This document shows positions 1 to 9,435 of a stretch of DNA of 64,000 nucleotides, one piece after another (positions within the stretch are counted from its first letter, which is position 1; each line of letters opens with the position of its first letter). Position numbers and translations under genes: made by a program. Source of the DNA: Thermogutta terrifontis (lineage in GTDB: Bacteria > Planctomycetota > Planctomycetia > Pirellulales > Thermoguttaceae); NCBI RefSeq assembly GCF_002277955.1, contig NZ_CP018477.1, positions 1,426,001 to 1,490,000 on the forward strand, read 5' to 3'. The notes beneath the pieces were generated by a model. The model was given only the letters and a program-made list of their open reading frames with translations. It was not told the origin of the DNA and did not search any database.

Positions 1-1
1 T

Positions 2-202
2 TTTCCTGAACCGCCGCAGATTCAACTTGTAGTGCCCAGTGAATTTCACGAGCGGAAAATCAACGCCATCCGCTGCTTTGCCAGTCAGGAGCAAATCGAG
101 GTGCTTGTCGAAACCCAGCGCCGTATCGGCCCTATTGAATATATTCGCCAGGTTGTCTTTAATTTGTATTCTCCAGAAAAATATTCACAGATCTTTGAAT
201 AA
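2..202 (+). CDS. C-terminal end of a probable PIG-L family deacetylase (cut by window edge)
   Basis: Reading from base 2 there is an open frame of 66 codons ending in TAA at 200-202; its start lies before the window. The visible tail contains the run HERKINAIRCFASQ, which resembles the lysine and S-Q signature near the C-terminus of PIG-L/LmbE-type N-acetylglucosaminyl deacetylases. It is followed by a short helical tail. The neighbour on the opposite strand is a nucleotide-sugar dehydrogenase, so a role in glycan or surface sugar metabolism would fit, but only the tail is visible. The family call is tentative; the existence of a real coding end is more secure because a strong hairpin follows between the two convergent genes. 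Confidence 0.5.
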   Translation, partial: FPEPPQIQLVVPSEFHERKINAIRCFASQEQIEVLVETQRRIGPIEYIRQVVFNLYSPEKYSQIFE

Positions 203-252
203 TGAAGAGATAGTTCCCCACTGACAGAAGTCAGTCGGTCTGCTCTGTAACC

Positions 253-283
253 AAAAGCCCCCTTGGGTGATAACCAAGGGGGC
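253..283 (-). terminator. Rho-independent terminator between convergent genes
   Basis: A 10-bp stem (GCCCCCTTGG paired with CCAAGGGGGC) with a 7-base loop. Read on the minus strand it is followed by TTTT, so it best serves the dehydrogenase gene ending at 318. It may also stop the gene ending at 202. Confidence 0.75.
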
Positions 284-317
284 CGAATATAGCGCTTCAA
301 GAAGGTTCCCATCCAAG

Positions 318-1640
318 TTACGCCTTGCGGATTTTTTCGCGTCCGCATTTGACGTTTTTCGTCGCGTTCCGGGTATCGACGATTAAAGGAGCATGCTGAA
401 CGATAAAGTCGTAGTCGTAGACCGAATGGTCCGTAGCAATCAGTACGCAATCCTGGGAGGCCAGAAACTCCGCCGTCAGTTCAGAACTGGTCATTTCCGG
501 TACGCGGAAGTGCCGCATCTTAGGTAATTTAGGAATATACGGATCGTTGTAGGTCACAATCGCACCGCCGTCCAGCAGCATTTCCATGAGCGCGAAGGAC
601 GGGCTTTCCCGGGGATCATCCACATCTTTTTTGTAGGCCATGCCCAGGATGCACACCTTGCTTCCTTTCAGCGGCTTCCCGTGTTCATTCAGCGCTTTAA
701 TGACCTGGTGGATGACATACTCGGGCATGGAAGTATTGATCTCGCCGGCCAGTTCGATGAAACGGGTTGTCATGCCGTGCCGCCGTGCCAGCCAACTGAG
801 GTAGAAGGGATCGATTGGAATGCAATGTCCACCAAGACCCGGACCAGGATAAAATGCCTGAAAGCCGAACGGCTTTGTTTTGGCTGCCTCAATCACTTCC
901 CAAATATCAATTCCCAGTCGCTGGAAAAGGACTTTTAATTCATTGACCATCGCAATATTCACCGCCCGATAGGTGTTCTCCAGGATTTTGCAGGCTTCCG
1001 CTACTTCGGCGGAGGATACCGGAATCACCTGTACCACGGCGTGACTGTAGAGGGCGGTTGCCAGTTGCGTGCTCTTCGGTTCAATTCCACCGACCACTTT
1101 GGGAATCCGCTCGGCTGAATAGTTGGGATTGCCGGGGTCTTCACGCTCGGGGCTGAAAGCCAGATAAAAGTCCTGGCCTACTTTCAACCCGGTGGCTTCG
1201 AGAACTGGTAACATCACCTGCCGTGTTGTTCCCGGATAGGTGGTGCTTTCGAGAACCACGAGCTGATCTCGCCGCAACACCTTGGCGATGGCCTCGGTTG
1301 TGCCCTCGATGTACTGAAGATCAGGGTCCCGGCTCTCATTGAGCGGGGTGGGCACACAGATGAGAATGGCGTCCGGCTCGTTAAGCCGCGACATATCGGC
1401 GGTCGCTTCAAATCGCCCCGTGTTGATCCATTCCTGGATCCATTGGGACGGTATATGCCCGATGTAACTTTGACCGGCGTTCAGCTTCTGGACCTTTGCC
1501 TCATCAATATCAAACCCAATTGCCGAAAACCCCGCCCGAATGAACGCGCGAAGCAAAGGCAATCCCACATACCCCAGGCCGATAACGCCGACTTTGGCCT
1601 TTTTGTCGTTAATTCTCTGCAGGACCTCTTCGTACGTCAT
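318..1640 (-). CDS. UDP-N-acetylglucosamine/mannosamine-type nucleotide-sugar 6-dehydrogenase
   Basis: A 440-residue enzyme of the UDP-glucose/GDP-mannose dehydrogenase family, which oxidises C6 of a nucleotide sugar in two NAD-dependent steps to the uronic acid. The NAD-binding Rossmann motif GLGYVG is at residues 21-26. A conserved E-S-T-T-Y-P-G segment follows near 131. The K-x3-N pair (about 218/222) lies in the central helix, and the catalytic cysteine is Cys273 in GLGGHCIPIDPF. The HCIPIDP form and the length are those of the WbpA/WecC branch (UDP-HexNAc dehydrogenases) and not of UDP-glucose dehydrogenase. The product would feed cell-surface or exopolysaccharide synthesis in the cytoplasm. 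It is convergent with the partial PIG-L-like gene. The exact substrate cannot be told from sequence. Confidence 0.92.
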   Translation of the reverse strand: MTYEEVLQRINDKKAKVGVIGLGYVGLPLLRAFIRAGFSAIGFDIDEAKVQKLNAGQSYIGHIPSQWIQEWINTGRFEATADMSRLNEPDAILICVPTPLNESRDPDLQYIEGTTEAIAKVLRRDQLVVLESTTYPGTTRQVMLPVLEATGLKVGQDFYLAFSPEREDPGNPNYSAERIPKVVGGIEPKSTQLATALYSHAVVQVIPVSSAEVAEACKILENTYRAVNIAMVNELKVLFQRLGIDIWEVIEAAKTKPFGFQAFYPGPGLGGHCIPIDPFYLSWLARRHGMTTRFIELAGEINTSMPEYVIHQVIKALNEHGKPLKGSKVCILGMAYKKDVDDPRESPSFALMEMLLDGGAIVTYNDPYIPKLPKMRHFRVPEMTSSELTAEFLASQDCVLIATDHSVYDYDFIVQHAPLIVDTRNATKNVKCGREKIRKA

Positions 1641-1890
1641 AACCGTGTGTCTCCTTGTGTGTCTAACTGAAAGCCCGTTGAGCTACCGAAATTTGGCGTG
1701 AGGCACCGCCAGGGTCATTGGCTGTAATCCCGCGAACGGGGGGTGCGCTGGCCAGGAAAAGCTTCCTGATAAGCTAATGTAGCATATTCCCTCGGCGGCG
1801 TACTGCGATGGTTAAGCCGAACTTCCTCACGCGAACCTGGGGACGCTGGTCACAAACGCATCGATGGATCCCGGCTACGCGTTTTTTTTA

Positions 1891-4344
1891 TCACGGAGGG
1901 GCGGGAACAACTCCATCCACGACGACTGTGCGGACGCTCCGGCCGTCGTTTTTGCCGCGGGAGATAAGGATTTTTCCTTTTGTGCGCAGATCGCCCGACT
2001 GCAAGGACTGCGCCTCGTCTTTGGGAAGAAGCAGCGTGGCCGTTTCGCCGGGCCAGTTCAGAACGAGCACATACCCGCCTTCTTGCGGCTTCCATGTGAC
2101 CTGGGCTGACCGGTCGTTGCCCATGCGGTGGGGATGATAAAGAGCCAGGAATTCAATCTGTGATGATTTTTCCGGAGTTTCGGCCGTCAGATGCCATTCC
2201 CTCACCGTGATCCTGGGCCGGGGATTGGGATCATATTCGTTCGTTTGTGTGAAGCTCAGCCTTTCCGGCGTCAGGAATTGGACGGGGCATTCCACCTGAC
2301 CCACTCGGGCAACAACGCGGTTGCCATCGACCTCCATTTTCTCCGGGCTGTGGAGCCAGTACTGATATTGCACCGGACGCGTGGCGACCAACCGATCGTA
2401 AATGACGATCCATTCCGGCTTGAGAAAGATGATCGTGCGGGTGAATCTTCTCAGGAGAGGTTGTCCCTTGCCCTGGGGATCGCCGGGGTCTCGGTAGCAG
2501 GGGCCTGCCTCGCCTTCCACAACGTCGATCTCCGGGGACGTGTAAAAGGCCGTAATTTGCCCACGTGTCTCGGCCGAGTGGGGAACCTGGCCAATCCCAT
2601 CGACCGTAATGCTGTTCACCGATCGCGTGCTCCACATCCAGCGAACGTGGTGAGCGCTCCCGTAGAGATCTCGCCGTCCGCTGGAGACAAAAAGGCGCGC
2701 ATTGTACGCCGTGAGAAGGAAAGAGTTGTTGGCGTCGTAACCGTGCGATTGGGTGCCGAAGGGACTCGATTTGAAGAGGATCTGGATGTTGTCGCGGGCA
2801 TCGAGGAGGGTTGTATTCAGGGCGGCCTGGCCCGTTCCGCGAAATACCCGCGAAGTCGGCAGGTCATCCGGCGGTTGGGAGACAACTTTTGGAAGTGTTC
2901 CGCGGACGAATTCCCAGAATTCCCTGGGTTGCGGCGGTCCACCCATGCTTTCCACATACCACATCCAGTGCGGATTACGGGCCTGAACAGCGAAAATGGA
3001 CATGAGCGGCACGTTACTGCGGGCCTCGCGGGTGCAGGCCAAATCGCCGAAACCGCCCGTCACGGCGTGGGGAGGCATTAAATACAACGCGTAGTAGCCC
3101 GCCTTTGAAAAATACGGCTTTTGGAAGGCGTTGATTCTGAACGTGGCGCGCATGATGTCGGCCCACCAGGTAAAACGTTCCATGTAACTCGCCCAGTAGC
3201 TGGATCCTTCGTGCCATCCGCCATCGTCGTCGCACCAGACCGGGTAGGTGTTGAAAAACACGTTGAGGGCGAACCACGTCCAGTCATCCGCCTCGGGGAT
3301 TTCGCCGTGAAAAGTGATCCCAACTTCGCCGAGAAAATGCCACGCCCGATTTGCATGACTGTTATACGGTCGCCAGAAATGCCGCGGACACAACGTGCGG
3401 TACATTTCCGTTCCCCGAATCCGCATGACTTCTCGGCATTTCTGACGCTCTTCTTCGGTCAGGAGGTCATAAACAAACGTATAGGTGCGTGAGAAATAGT
3501 AGGCGTAGGGCATTCCCGCTTCGTCGTTGTAGCGAAAACCAGTCGAGCCCACGGGGTCCCATTTCGCACAGTCCAGGAGGATCCTTTTGGCAAGCTCTCC
3601 GTAGGGCCTGTGGCCGCCTACCCGATAAACAAACCCCAAAAGAGCCGATGTACCGAGGGCTCGAATGGTGTATTCTCGGTTTCCCCACCAGATTTTCGCC
3701 CATTCATCGCTCTTTGTTTCGATATTGGGTGGATACTTGGGTGGTTCCTCGGTGGGCGGGGGATTGCGGAGGGCATTTTCGCACCGTGCGACCAGCCGCT
3801 CCCAGAGATCTTTCAACTCGCCTTTCGCGGCTGCCCGTAGTCGGGGAAGGTCCTCCGGTCGAATGAATAGACGCGGATGATCGGCCGGGATCCTCGCCAG
3901 CAATTCATCCCGGGATGGCATCGGCATGGACACAGCGTGTGGAGGGATGGTGAATTGCCGCACACGGCTCCAATGGGTTACGACTGCCTGGTTACGCCCA
4001 CGGTACCGCCAGAAATACCGGCCTGCCCCAAAGGTTTTTGGCGGACAATGGACATTCCAGATGATTCCGCGGGCCTCGTAGACCATGTCGCGAAAATCGG
4101 AGTCCCGCGCGACTTGGATTTCCCAATCTTGGATATTGTTTTGCGGACGCCAGCTGAATGCCGGTGGATCCGTGGCGGAAATCGACTGATCCTCCGGGCG
4201 GTAACCCCACTCTCCCGGCTGGGCCGGTGATTCATCAAGTGCCAGACGACTTTCTTGACCTGAAGCCCGTACTCCAGTCCATAGCACAGATGAAAGGGCA
4301 AAGAGCAAGCTGAAAGCCGTATGAAGTCCGATCGACCGGTTCAT
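1891..4344 (-). CDS. Exported heparinase II/III-like polysaccharide lyase with N-terminal DUF4962-type region
   Basis: An 817-residue protein. The first about 30 residues form a signal peptide (short basic start, hydrophobic core, then a small-residue cleavage region near VRASGQ). The N-terminal part carries the EWGYRPEDQ motif and a fibronectin-like segment typical of the DUF4962 region found before heparinase-like folds. An alpha/alpha toroid follows, with YNSHANRAWHF near residue 330. The C-terminal beta-sandwich has QSHGYDANNSFLLTAYN, matching the heparinase II/III signature S-H-x-x-x-x-x-S-F. The family eliminates uronic-acid polysaccharides such as heparin-like chains or alginate in the periplasm. 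It lies downstream of hemE on the same strand, with 178 bases between them. The polysaccharide cannot be named; the family call is firm. Confidence 0.85.
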   Translation of the reverse strand: MNRSIGLHTAFSLLFALSSVLWTGVRASGQESRLALDESPAQPGEWGYRPEDQSISATDPPAFSWRPQNNIQDWEIQVARDSDFRDMVYEARGIIWNVHCPPKTFGAGRYFWRYRGRNQAVVTHWSRVRQFTIPPHAVSMPMPSRDELLARIPADHPRLFIRPEDLPRLRAAAKGELKDLWERLVARCENALRNPPPTEEPPKYPPNIETKSDEWAKIWWGNREYTIRALGTSALLGFVYRVGGHRPYGELAKRILLDCAKWDPVGSTGFRYNDEAGMPYAYYFSRTYTFVYDLLTEEERQKCREVMRIRGTEMYRTLCPRHFWRPYNSHANRAWHFLGEVGITFHGEIPEADDWTWFALNVFFNTYPVWCDDDGGWHEGSSYWASYMERFTWWADIMRATFRINAFQKPYFSKAGYYALYLMPPHAVTGGFGDLACTREARSNVPLMSIFAVQARNPHWMWYVESMGGPPQPREFWEFVRGTLPKVVSQPPDDLPTSRVFRGTGQAALNTTLLDARDNIQILFKSSPFGTQSHGYDANNSFLLTAYNARLFVSSGRRDLYGSAHHVRWMWSTRSVNSITVDGIGQVPHSAETRGQITAFYTSPEIDVVEGEAGPCYRDPGDPQGKGQPLLRRFTRTIIFLKPEWIVIYDRLVATRPVQYQYWLHSPEKMEVDGNRVVARVGQVECPVQFLTPERLSFTQTNEYDPNPRPRITVREWHLTAETPEKSSQIEFLALYHPHRMGNDRSAQVTWKPQEGGYVLVLNWPGETATLLLPKDEAQSLQSGDLRTKGKILISRGKNDGRSVRTVVVDGVVPAPP

Positions 4345-4522
4345 GGAAGGGCCTCCCCGATTAACACCGATTGGGCGATTCTAAACAGTGGAGAGCGTGT
4401 AACTGGGACCACTGAAACAACGCGGGCAGCCCTATTGTGGTATGCGATCCTTCGAGCCGCAAGTCACCAGGGGGTGCCTGTTGGGGCCTTTGCCAGGTGG
4501 GAGGGAATTCCGATTCCGCAGC

Positions 4523-5581
4523 TCAAGGCATTTGCTGAGGGTCCCAAGTATGGACAAAGTCGACCAGGGCCAGCACATTGTCGACGGGCGTCGATGGGAG
4601 GACTCCATGCCCGAGATTGAAAATATGTCCCGGACGCCCGCGAGTTCTCTCCAGAATGCGGCGGGCTTCTTCGAGAACGAACTCCCGCGAAGCACAAAGA
4701 ACCGCGGGGTCCAGATTTCCCTGGATCGCGTGGTCTTCGCCAATGGCTGCCCACGCGTCGGCGAGGTCCACCCGCCAGTCCACGCCGACGACCTGTCCAC
4801 CCACTTCAGCCTGAAGGGGAATCAGGGCCGGATTTCCGGTCAGGAAGTAAATGACGGGAACATTCCGAGGTAATTGGCTTACCACGGCTTGGGTGTACGG
4901 CAGCACGAACTGCCGGTAGTGGTCCGGAGCCAGACATCCTGCCCAGCTATCGAAGAGTTGGATGGCCTGCACTCCTGCGTCGATTTGGGCGTTCAGATAC
5001 CGTGCCACGGACGCCACCAGACGTTCCATGAGTTCCCGCCAGGCCTGAGGGTAGGCAAACACAAAGCGTTTTGTGCGTTCGAAGGAGCGGGACGTACGGC
5101 CCTCAATGGCGTAAGCGGCGAGTGTGAAAGGGGCACCTGCAAAGCCGATCAACGGAATTTCCGCTGGAAGATTGGCTCTGGCCAGGCGGACTGCCCGGAA
5201 CACATAGTCCAGCGCGCCGAGATCTTTCTCTTGTATTTCGCGGACGGATTCCACATCGTCAGGGAGTCGCAACGGATTGCGAATGACCGGCCCTTCGTCG
5301 GGACCAAAACGAAGGTCGAACCCCATCGGCTCCAGAATCGGTAAAAGATCAGCAAACAGGATCGCCGCATCCACACCAAGCCGGGCCACCGCATTCACCG
5401 TGATTTCCGCAGCCAACTCCGGAGATCGACACAGCTCAAGAAAGGAAACTTTCTCACGAAGTTGGCGGTACTCTGGCAAATAGCGGCCGGCCTGCCTCAT
5501 CAACCAGATGGGGACGCGCTCGACGGGCTGGCGGCGGGCCGCCTTCATGAAATTACTCTCTTCCCACGGAAATGCTGCCAT
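4523..5581 (-). CDS. hemE: Uroporphyrinogen decarboxylase
   Basis: A 352-residue cytoplasmic enzyme that decarboxylates the four acetate groups of uroporphyrinogen III to give coproporphyrinogen III in haem synthesis. The signature LMRQAGRYLPEYR starts at residue 27, with the substrate-binding arginine at 29. The catalytic aspartate is in ILFADLLP (about residue 78), and the conserved C-terminal NLGHGVLPSTPVDN supplies the active-site histidine. Length is normal for HemE. The start at 5581 gives the usual spacing to the signature. Haem supply fits the nine-haem NrfHA pair about 8 kb away, though no co-regulation is visible. The heparinase-like gene follows on the same strand without an obvious functional link. 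Confidence 0.96.
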   Translation of the reverse strand: MAAFPWEESNFMKAARRQPVERVPIWLMRQAGRYLPEYRQLREKVSFLELCRSPELAAEITVNAVARLGVDAAILFADLLPILEPMGFDLRFGPDEGPVIRNPLRLPDDVESVREIQEKDLGALDYVFRAVRLARANLPAEIPLIGFAGAPFTLAAYAIEGRTSRSFERTKRFVFAYPQAWRELMERLVASVARYLNAQIDAGVQAIQLFDSWAGCLAPDHYRQFVLPYTQAVVSQLPRNVPVIYFLTGNPALIPLQAEVGGQVVGVDWRVDLADAWAAIGEDHAIQGNLDPAVLCASREFVLEEARRILERTRGRPGHIFNLGHGVLPSTPVDNVLALVDFVHTWDPQQMP

Positions 5582-5730
5582 ACCCCTCGTTCTCGTTACA
5601 GCTTGCTGTGTGGTTAACGGTTCCCTCGTGAAATCGCATTCATCGTAACCGGCTGTGATGAGATTTTCTACCTTGCCTGAGCTTTCCCAATCACGGAAGA
5701 AAGTGGTCTGATGATAGCCGAGCTGTTAAC

Positions 5731-5772
5731 AAAAAAGAATCGCCCGAAGACTTGGGCGTCCTCGGGCGATTC
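5731..5772 (-). terminator. Strong rho-independent terminator of the cysteine-rich protein gene
   Basis: On the minus strand an 11-bp stem (GAATCGCCCGA with TCGGGCGATTC) encloses a 14-base loop and is followed by six T residues. It lies about 50 bases after the stop of the gene ending at 5821. Confidence 0.88.
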
Positions 5773-5820
5773 GTGACTCACGTGGTGACGGTCACTTGCA
5801 ACAGGACCGGCCTAATTGAT

Positions 5821-6564
5821 TCAGGCGTTCGGAGCCTGGGGCAGCGGGGCCGGAGCGGTCGGCTTCTCGGCTTTCTTGGGAGCAGGCTGTTCAGCCGGAG
5901 CGGCCTCAACGCCGCAGCCACACTCACTCACCACGCAGGCGCGTTTCTCGCAGCCAAGCAGATTGCGGAGGAAGTTGAGGACCGGCCGTTCGCAGCGAGG
6001 CTGGCAGCCGGGTTCGCAGGCCGCCTCGCAAGCGGGCTCGCAGGCCTTCTCGCAAGCCGGCTTCTCGCAGGCGACCTCGCACTCACGGCAGTGGAGCCGG
6101 TGATGGAGACGGCACAGGGGGCCGCACACCGGTTCCTTGCAGGCCGGCTCGCAAGCCTTCTCGCAAGCCGGTTCGCAGGCCTGGGCTTGCTCGCAGGCAT
6201 TGCAGTCGGGTTGGCCGCAGGTTGGGCAGGCCGGGCCAAACACCCTGCGGACGAGGTTTCGCACAGGCTGCGGACGGCAGGTGACGCACTCCGGAGCGCA
6301 GGCCGGTTCAGGCACGGCGCACTTGGCCGGTTCACATGCCTCGCAGGCCGTTACGTGCCGGTGGGACGCAAACAGATCCCGCAAGCCGGCAAACAGATCA
6401 CAACGTTTCGCCCGTTCACAGGGCTCACATGCCGGGGCTGGCTGGGCACAAGCCTGACAGCCCTCGTCGAGGCTGACCATGCGGCCGAACATGTCGGCTC
6501 CCCAGCTTCGGCCGCACAGCATCGCGCTGATCACAAGCGCTCCCAGTAGCAGTGTCTTTCTCAT
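5821..6564 (-). CDS. Exported cysteine/proline-rich repeat protein, candidate cell-wall component
   Basis: A 247-residue protein beginning with a clear signal peptide (basic start, hydrophobic core, cleavage near SWGAD). I count about 35 cysteines, most in the pattern C-x2-C or C-x3-C. The centre is built from short repeats such as CEPACEKACEPAC, with alternating Glu, Pro, Ala and Lys. Near the C-terminus are CEKRACVVSECGCG and a Pro/Ala/Lys-rich tail. I do not recognise a named domain. Planctomycete walls are known to be proteinaceous and rich in cysteine and proline, so a disulphide-linked envelope role is a reasonable inference. A polyserine-type structural or metal-binding role is also possible. 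It has its own terminator and a GAGGAG site 11 bases before the start, so it seems to be a single-gene unit. Confidence 0.75.
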   Translation of the reverse strand: MRKTLLLGALVISAMLCGRSWGADMFGRMVSLDEGCQACAQPAPACEPCERAKRCDLFAGLRDLFASHRHVTACEACEPAKCAVPEPACAPECVTCRPQPVRNLVRRVFGPACPTCGQPDCNACEQAQACEPACEKACEPACKEPVCGPLCRLHHRLHCRECEVACEKPACEKACEPACEAACEPGCQPRCERPVLNFLRNLLGCEKRACVVSECGCGVEAAPAEQPAPKKAEKPTAPAPLPQAPNA

Positions 6565-7131
6565 TGAACGTGCACTCCTCTACACGACCTGAGAGAGCGT
6601 GGCCTTCCAACCTGTCGGCCCCAACCCGAGCACCGCACACGGCCGCTGCGCGACGCGCTCAATCTCGGTCAGTGGGTTCTCCCATGGGTTAGAACCGACT
6701 GGGTGGATTAGGGTCGCAGCGCGGGAAGGATCGCACGCGTCCCTCAAAACCCAACTGATTCGCGTCAGGTCCGTCGAACCCTTCCGTGGTTCGATTGTTC
6801 CCCGTCGGTTGCCTGACACGCCTCCTTCTGGCTGCTTCATAACCTCGCGTTGGCGAGGTTCAGTTCTCGTAATCGGCATTCGAGTTGAGCACCCTTGAGC
6901 GTACGCAAGTGTATTTCTGAGAATGGGTTACTATTCAGAAAAGGGGGCTTTTGTCTGTTGCGGGAAATAGAAAGGCGGGGCAACATTTAACGGCAAAATA
7001 CGGCTCCAATCGGCCGTTAAACTTTTCCTATGTTTTCTGCCCGCGTTGAGCAGCAGATCCGCTCACGCCGCCATCATGAGACAACGCGGCCTCTCTTGAA
7101 TTGCCCTGGCCCCGCCCGCACAATAGCCCTC
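6565..7131. other. Gene-free divergent intergenic region
   Basis: About 570 bases between the cysteine-rich gene and the cupin gene. No open frame here looks protein-like. A perfect 8-bp stem with a four-base loop (AACCTCGC-GTTG-GCGAGGTT) lies at 6841-6860; it has no T-run. The region presumably holds both promoters, possibly with a long leader for the cysteine-rich gene. Confidence 0.5.
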
Positions 7132-7512
7132 ATGAGTGACAAACGCTATCGACTGGCCGACTTCAACCAAATACCCGGCGTGGCTTGCCCTTGCGGCACG
7201 GCTTTCCGGGCTTTCGCCGACGTGCCGGAGTTCCCCGGGACGATTCACCGGACCGAAATCCACACCGCGGCTCGGCCGCACTTCCATCGAAAGTTGACGG
7301 AAACCTACTACATTTTGGAGGCGGATCCGGGTGCTTTTCTGGAATTGGATGGCGACGTCATACCCGTTCACCCTGGACTTTGTGTGATTATCCCTCCCGG
7401 TGTTGTTCATCGCGCGGTGGGGCGGATGGTGATCCTCAACATCGTGGTTCCTAAATTTGACCCCAGCGACGAAGTCCTGGTGGACGAGTCAAAAGACCTT
7501 CACTCGGAATAG
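7132..7512 (+). CDS. Small single-domain cupin
   Basis: A 126-residue cytoplasmic protein when started at ATG 7132; the upstream in-frame extension to 7030 is arginine-rich and not cupin-like, so it was left out. Cupin motif 1 is HFHRKLTETYYIL (two histidines and a glutamate as metal ligands). Motif 2 is PGLCVIIPPGVVHRA with the last histidine ligand. Proteins of this type bind a divalent metal and act as sugar isomerases, dioxygenases or small-molecule sensors. The sequence does not say which. The gene stands alone, with 179 bases to the next gene. Confidence 0.82.
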   Translation: MSDKRYRLADFNQIPGVACPCGTAFRAFADVPEFPGTIHRTEIHTAARPHFHRKLTETYYILEADPGAFLELDGDVIPVHPGLCVIIPPGVVHRAVGRMVILNIVVPKFDPSDEVLVDESKDLHSE

Positions 7513-7691
7513 CATTTCTGACAATCAGGCTGTAAATACATGCAACGTTCACCAGAAGCCGCGTAGACACCGAGAAAAGCGAGGGAAGACTTGATCAGCG
7601 ATCGGATAGGCTTTCCAACATTCCCTCGTCAACCACATGGGAACAAGCAACCTTGAGAGCGCTTCCCAGCGGAAGGGGACGGAGGGACACG

Positions 7692-9380
7692 ATGACAGGT
7701 ATTCGGCCGCGCCTTGTTCGGAATGCTCAGGGGTCTGTGTTACTGGTCGCCGTGGTTGTTTTGGTTCTGTCTGGGGTGAATGCCGATCAATGCACCCAGG
7801 CAGGCGACTGGCCGCAGCTCGGGGGTTCATCGACCCGCAATAACGTTTCCCCGGCCGCGGGTTTGCCGGTGAGTTGGTCGTTGGGTGAGGTTGATCGTGC
7901 CACGGTACGGTGGATTGGCGGCACAACCGCCCGGAATATCCGCTGGGTCACACCGCTGGGAACGGAATCGTACGGCAGCCCTGTGGTTGCGGGGAACAAG
8001 ATATTTTGTGGAACGAACAACGGCCAGGGATATGTGCCGCGGTATCCACCGAAGGTGGATTTGGGATGTCTCCTTTGCCTGAGCAGAGACACGGGAGCCT
8101 TTCTTTGGCAGTATTCAGCCCCGGTGCTTTCTGACTCCGGGATGAACTGGCCCGAGCAGGGGTTGTGCTCCACGCCTCTCGTTGAGGGGGACCGGCTCTG
8201 GGTGGTCACGAACCGGGGCTGTGTGGTCTGCCTCGACACGGAGGGTTTTTATGACGGCGAGAACGACGGCCCCTTCACACGGGAGGAATCCACGGACCTC
8301 CGTGAGGCGGACGTCGTGTGGGAGTTCAACATGATCGAAAGATTGGGAGTTCATCCCCGGTATATGACATCGTCCTCACCCACCGCTTGGGGCGATCTGC
8401 TTTTTGTTGTTACATCGCACGGCACGGGAGAAAAAGGCGAGATTGCTCGGCCGGATGCACCCAGTTTTCTCGCATTAGACAAGAAGACGGGGGAAATAGT
8501 CTGGGCCGACAACTCGCCCGGCGATCGCATCCTGGAAGGGCAGTGGTCCAGTCCCGCCTGTGGAGTCCTGGGGGGTGTGCCGCAGGTGATCTTTGGAGGA
8601 GGCGACGGCTGGGTGTATTCATTTCTGGCAGAACGCACGACGAACGGGAAGCCCACACTCCTATGGAAATTCGACGCCAATCCAAAGAAAACGCGTTTTG
8701 AGGAAGGGGGACTGGGCGATCGGAATTACCTGGTGGCTGCTCCCGTCATCGCGGGCGGCAAAGTGTACGTGGTGACCGGTCAAGATCCTCAATGGGGTGA
8801 AGGCCCCGGCGATCTCTGGTGTATTGACCCTACCAAACGGGGAGATATCAGTGCCGAGTTGGTTGTTGATTCGGCCGGAAATCCGGTACCACCGCGGCGA
8901 ACGTTCGCCGTAGACGAAAGCCGCGGCGAACGGGTGGTCACCAACCCTAACTCGGGTGTCATCTGGCATTATCGCGGCCAGGACCTCAACGGTAATGGAA
9001 AACTGGATTTTGAAGAAACATTACACCGGACGCTGGGAATGCCTGCGGTGGCGGGGGGGATTCTCGTGGTGGGCGACGGCTCCGGAATCGTCCACTGCTT
9101 GGATGCGGAAACAGGGCAACTCCTGTGGACCCACGACATGATGGCCTCGGTCTGGGGATCACCATTAATCGCCGACGGGAAGGTTTATCTGGGGGATGAG
9201 GACGGTGATGTGGCGGTTTTTGAGCTGGCTCGTGAAATGAAGCTGCTGGCCGAGAATCCCATGGCAAGTTCCGTGTATACTACCCCCATTGCGGTGGACG
9301 GCGTGCTTTACATCGTCACCCGGCGCCACTGTGTCGCAATCGGTTCACATTCTGCGAATTCAACGGCCAATACGCCGTGA
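7692..9380 (+). CDS. Exported PQQ-type beta-propeller protein
   Basis: A 562-residue protein from ATG 7692, which has GGAGGG just upstream; the earlier in-frame start adds 13 residues without a ribosome site. A signal peptide (GSVLLVAVVVLVLSG) is followed by the typical DWPQLGGSSTRNN opening of planctomycete PQQ-like proteins. At least six blades repeat the pattern of a W-x-T or G-S-P-V-V turn, then K-I-F/V-Y, then L-C-L-D-x-x-T-G. Examples are SFLALDKKTGEIVWA and HCLDAETGQLLWTHD. The blades resemble PQQ-binding and BamB-like propellers; the catalytic residues of PQQ alcohol dehydrogenases are not evident. It probably acts as a binding or scaffold propeller in the periplasm. The beta-helix gene follows 55 bases later and may be co-transcribed. 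Confidence 0.85.
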   Translation: MTGIRPRLVRNAQGSVLLVAVVVLVLSGVNADQCTQAGDWPQLGGSSTRNNVSPAAGLPVSWSLGEVDRATVRWIGGTTARNIRWVTPLGTESYGSPVVAGNKIFCGTNNGQGYVPRYPPKVDLGCLLCLSRDTGAFLWQYSAPVLSDSGMNWPEQGLCSTPLVEGDRLWVVTNRGCVVCLDTEGFYDGENDGPFTREESTDLREADVVWEFNMIERLGVHPRYMTSSSPTAWGDLLFVVTSHGTGEKGEIARPDAPSFLALDKKTGEIVWADNSPGDRILEGQWSSPACGVLGGVPQVIFGGGDGWVYSFLAERTTNGKPTLLWKFDANPKKTRFEEGGLGDRNYLVAAPVIAGGKVYVVTGQDPQWGEGPGDLWCIDPTKRGDISAELVVDSAGNPVPPRRTFAVDESRGERVVTNPNSGVIWHYRGQDLNGNGKLDFEETLHRTLGMPAVAGGILVVGDGSGIVHCLDAETGQLLWTHDMMASVWGSPLIADGKVYLGDEDGDVAVFELAREMKLLAENPMASSVYTTPIAVDGVLYIVTRRHCVAIGSHSANSTANTP

Positions 9381-9435
9381 CAATGAGAGCGAAAACTGGC
9401 AAGAGGTGAGAAAATTCGCGGGAGGTGCGGCGACG

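Noticed and set aside
5752-6549. 265-codon plus-strand frame opposite the cysteine-rich gene
   Set aside because: Its Ala, Gly and Leu-rich translation mirrors the CEPAC repeats. The minus frame has a signal peptide, ribosome site and terminator.
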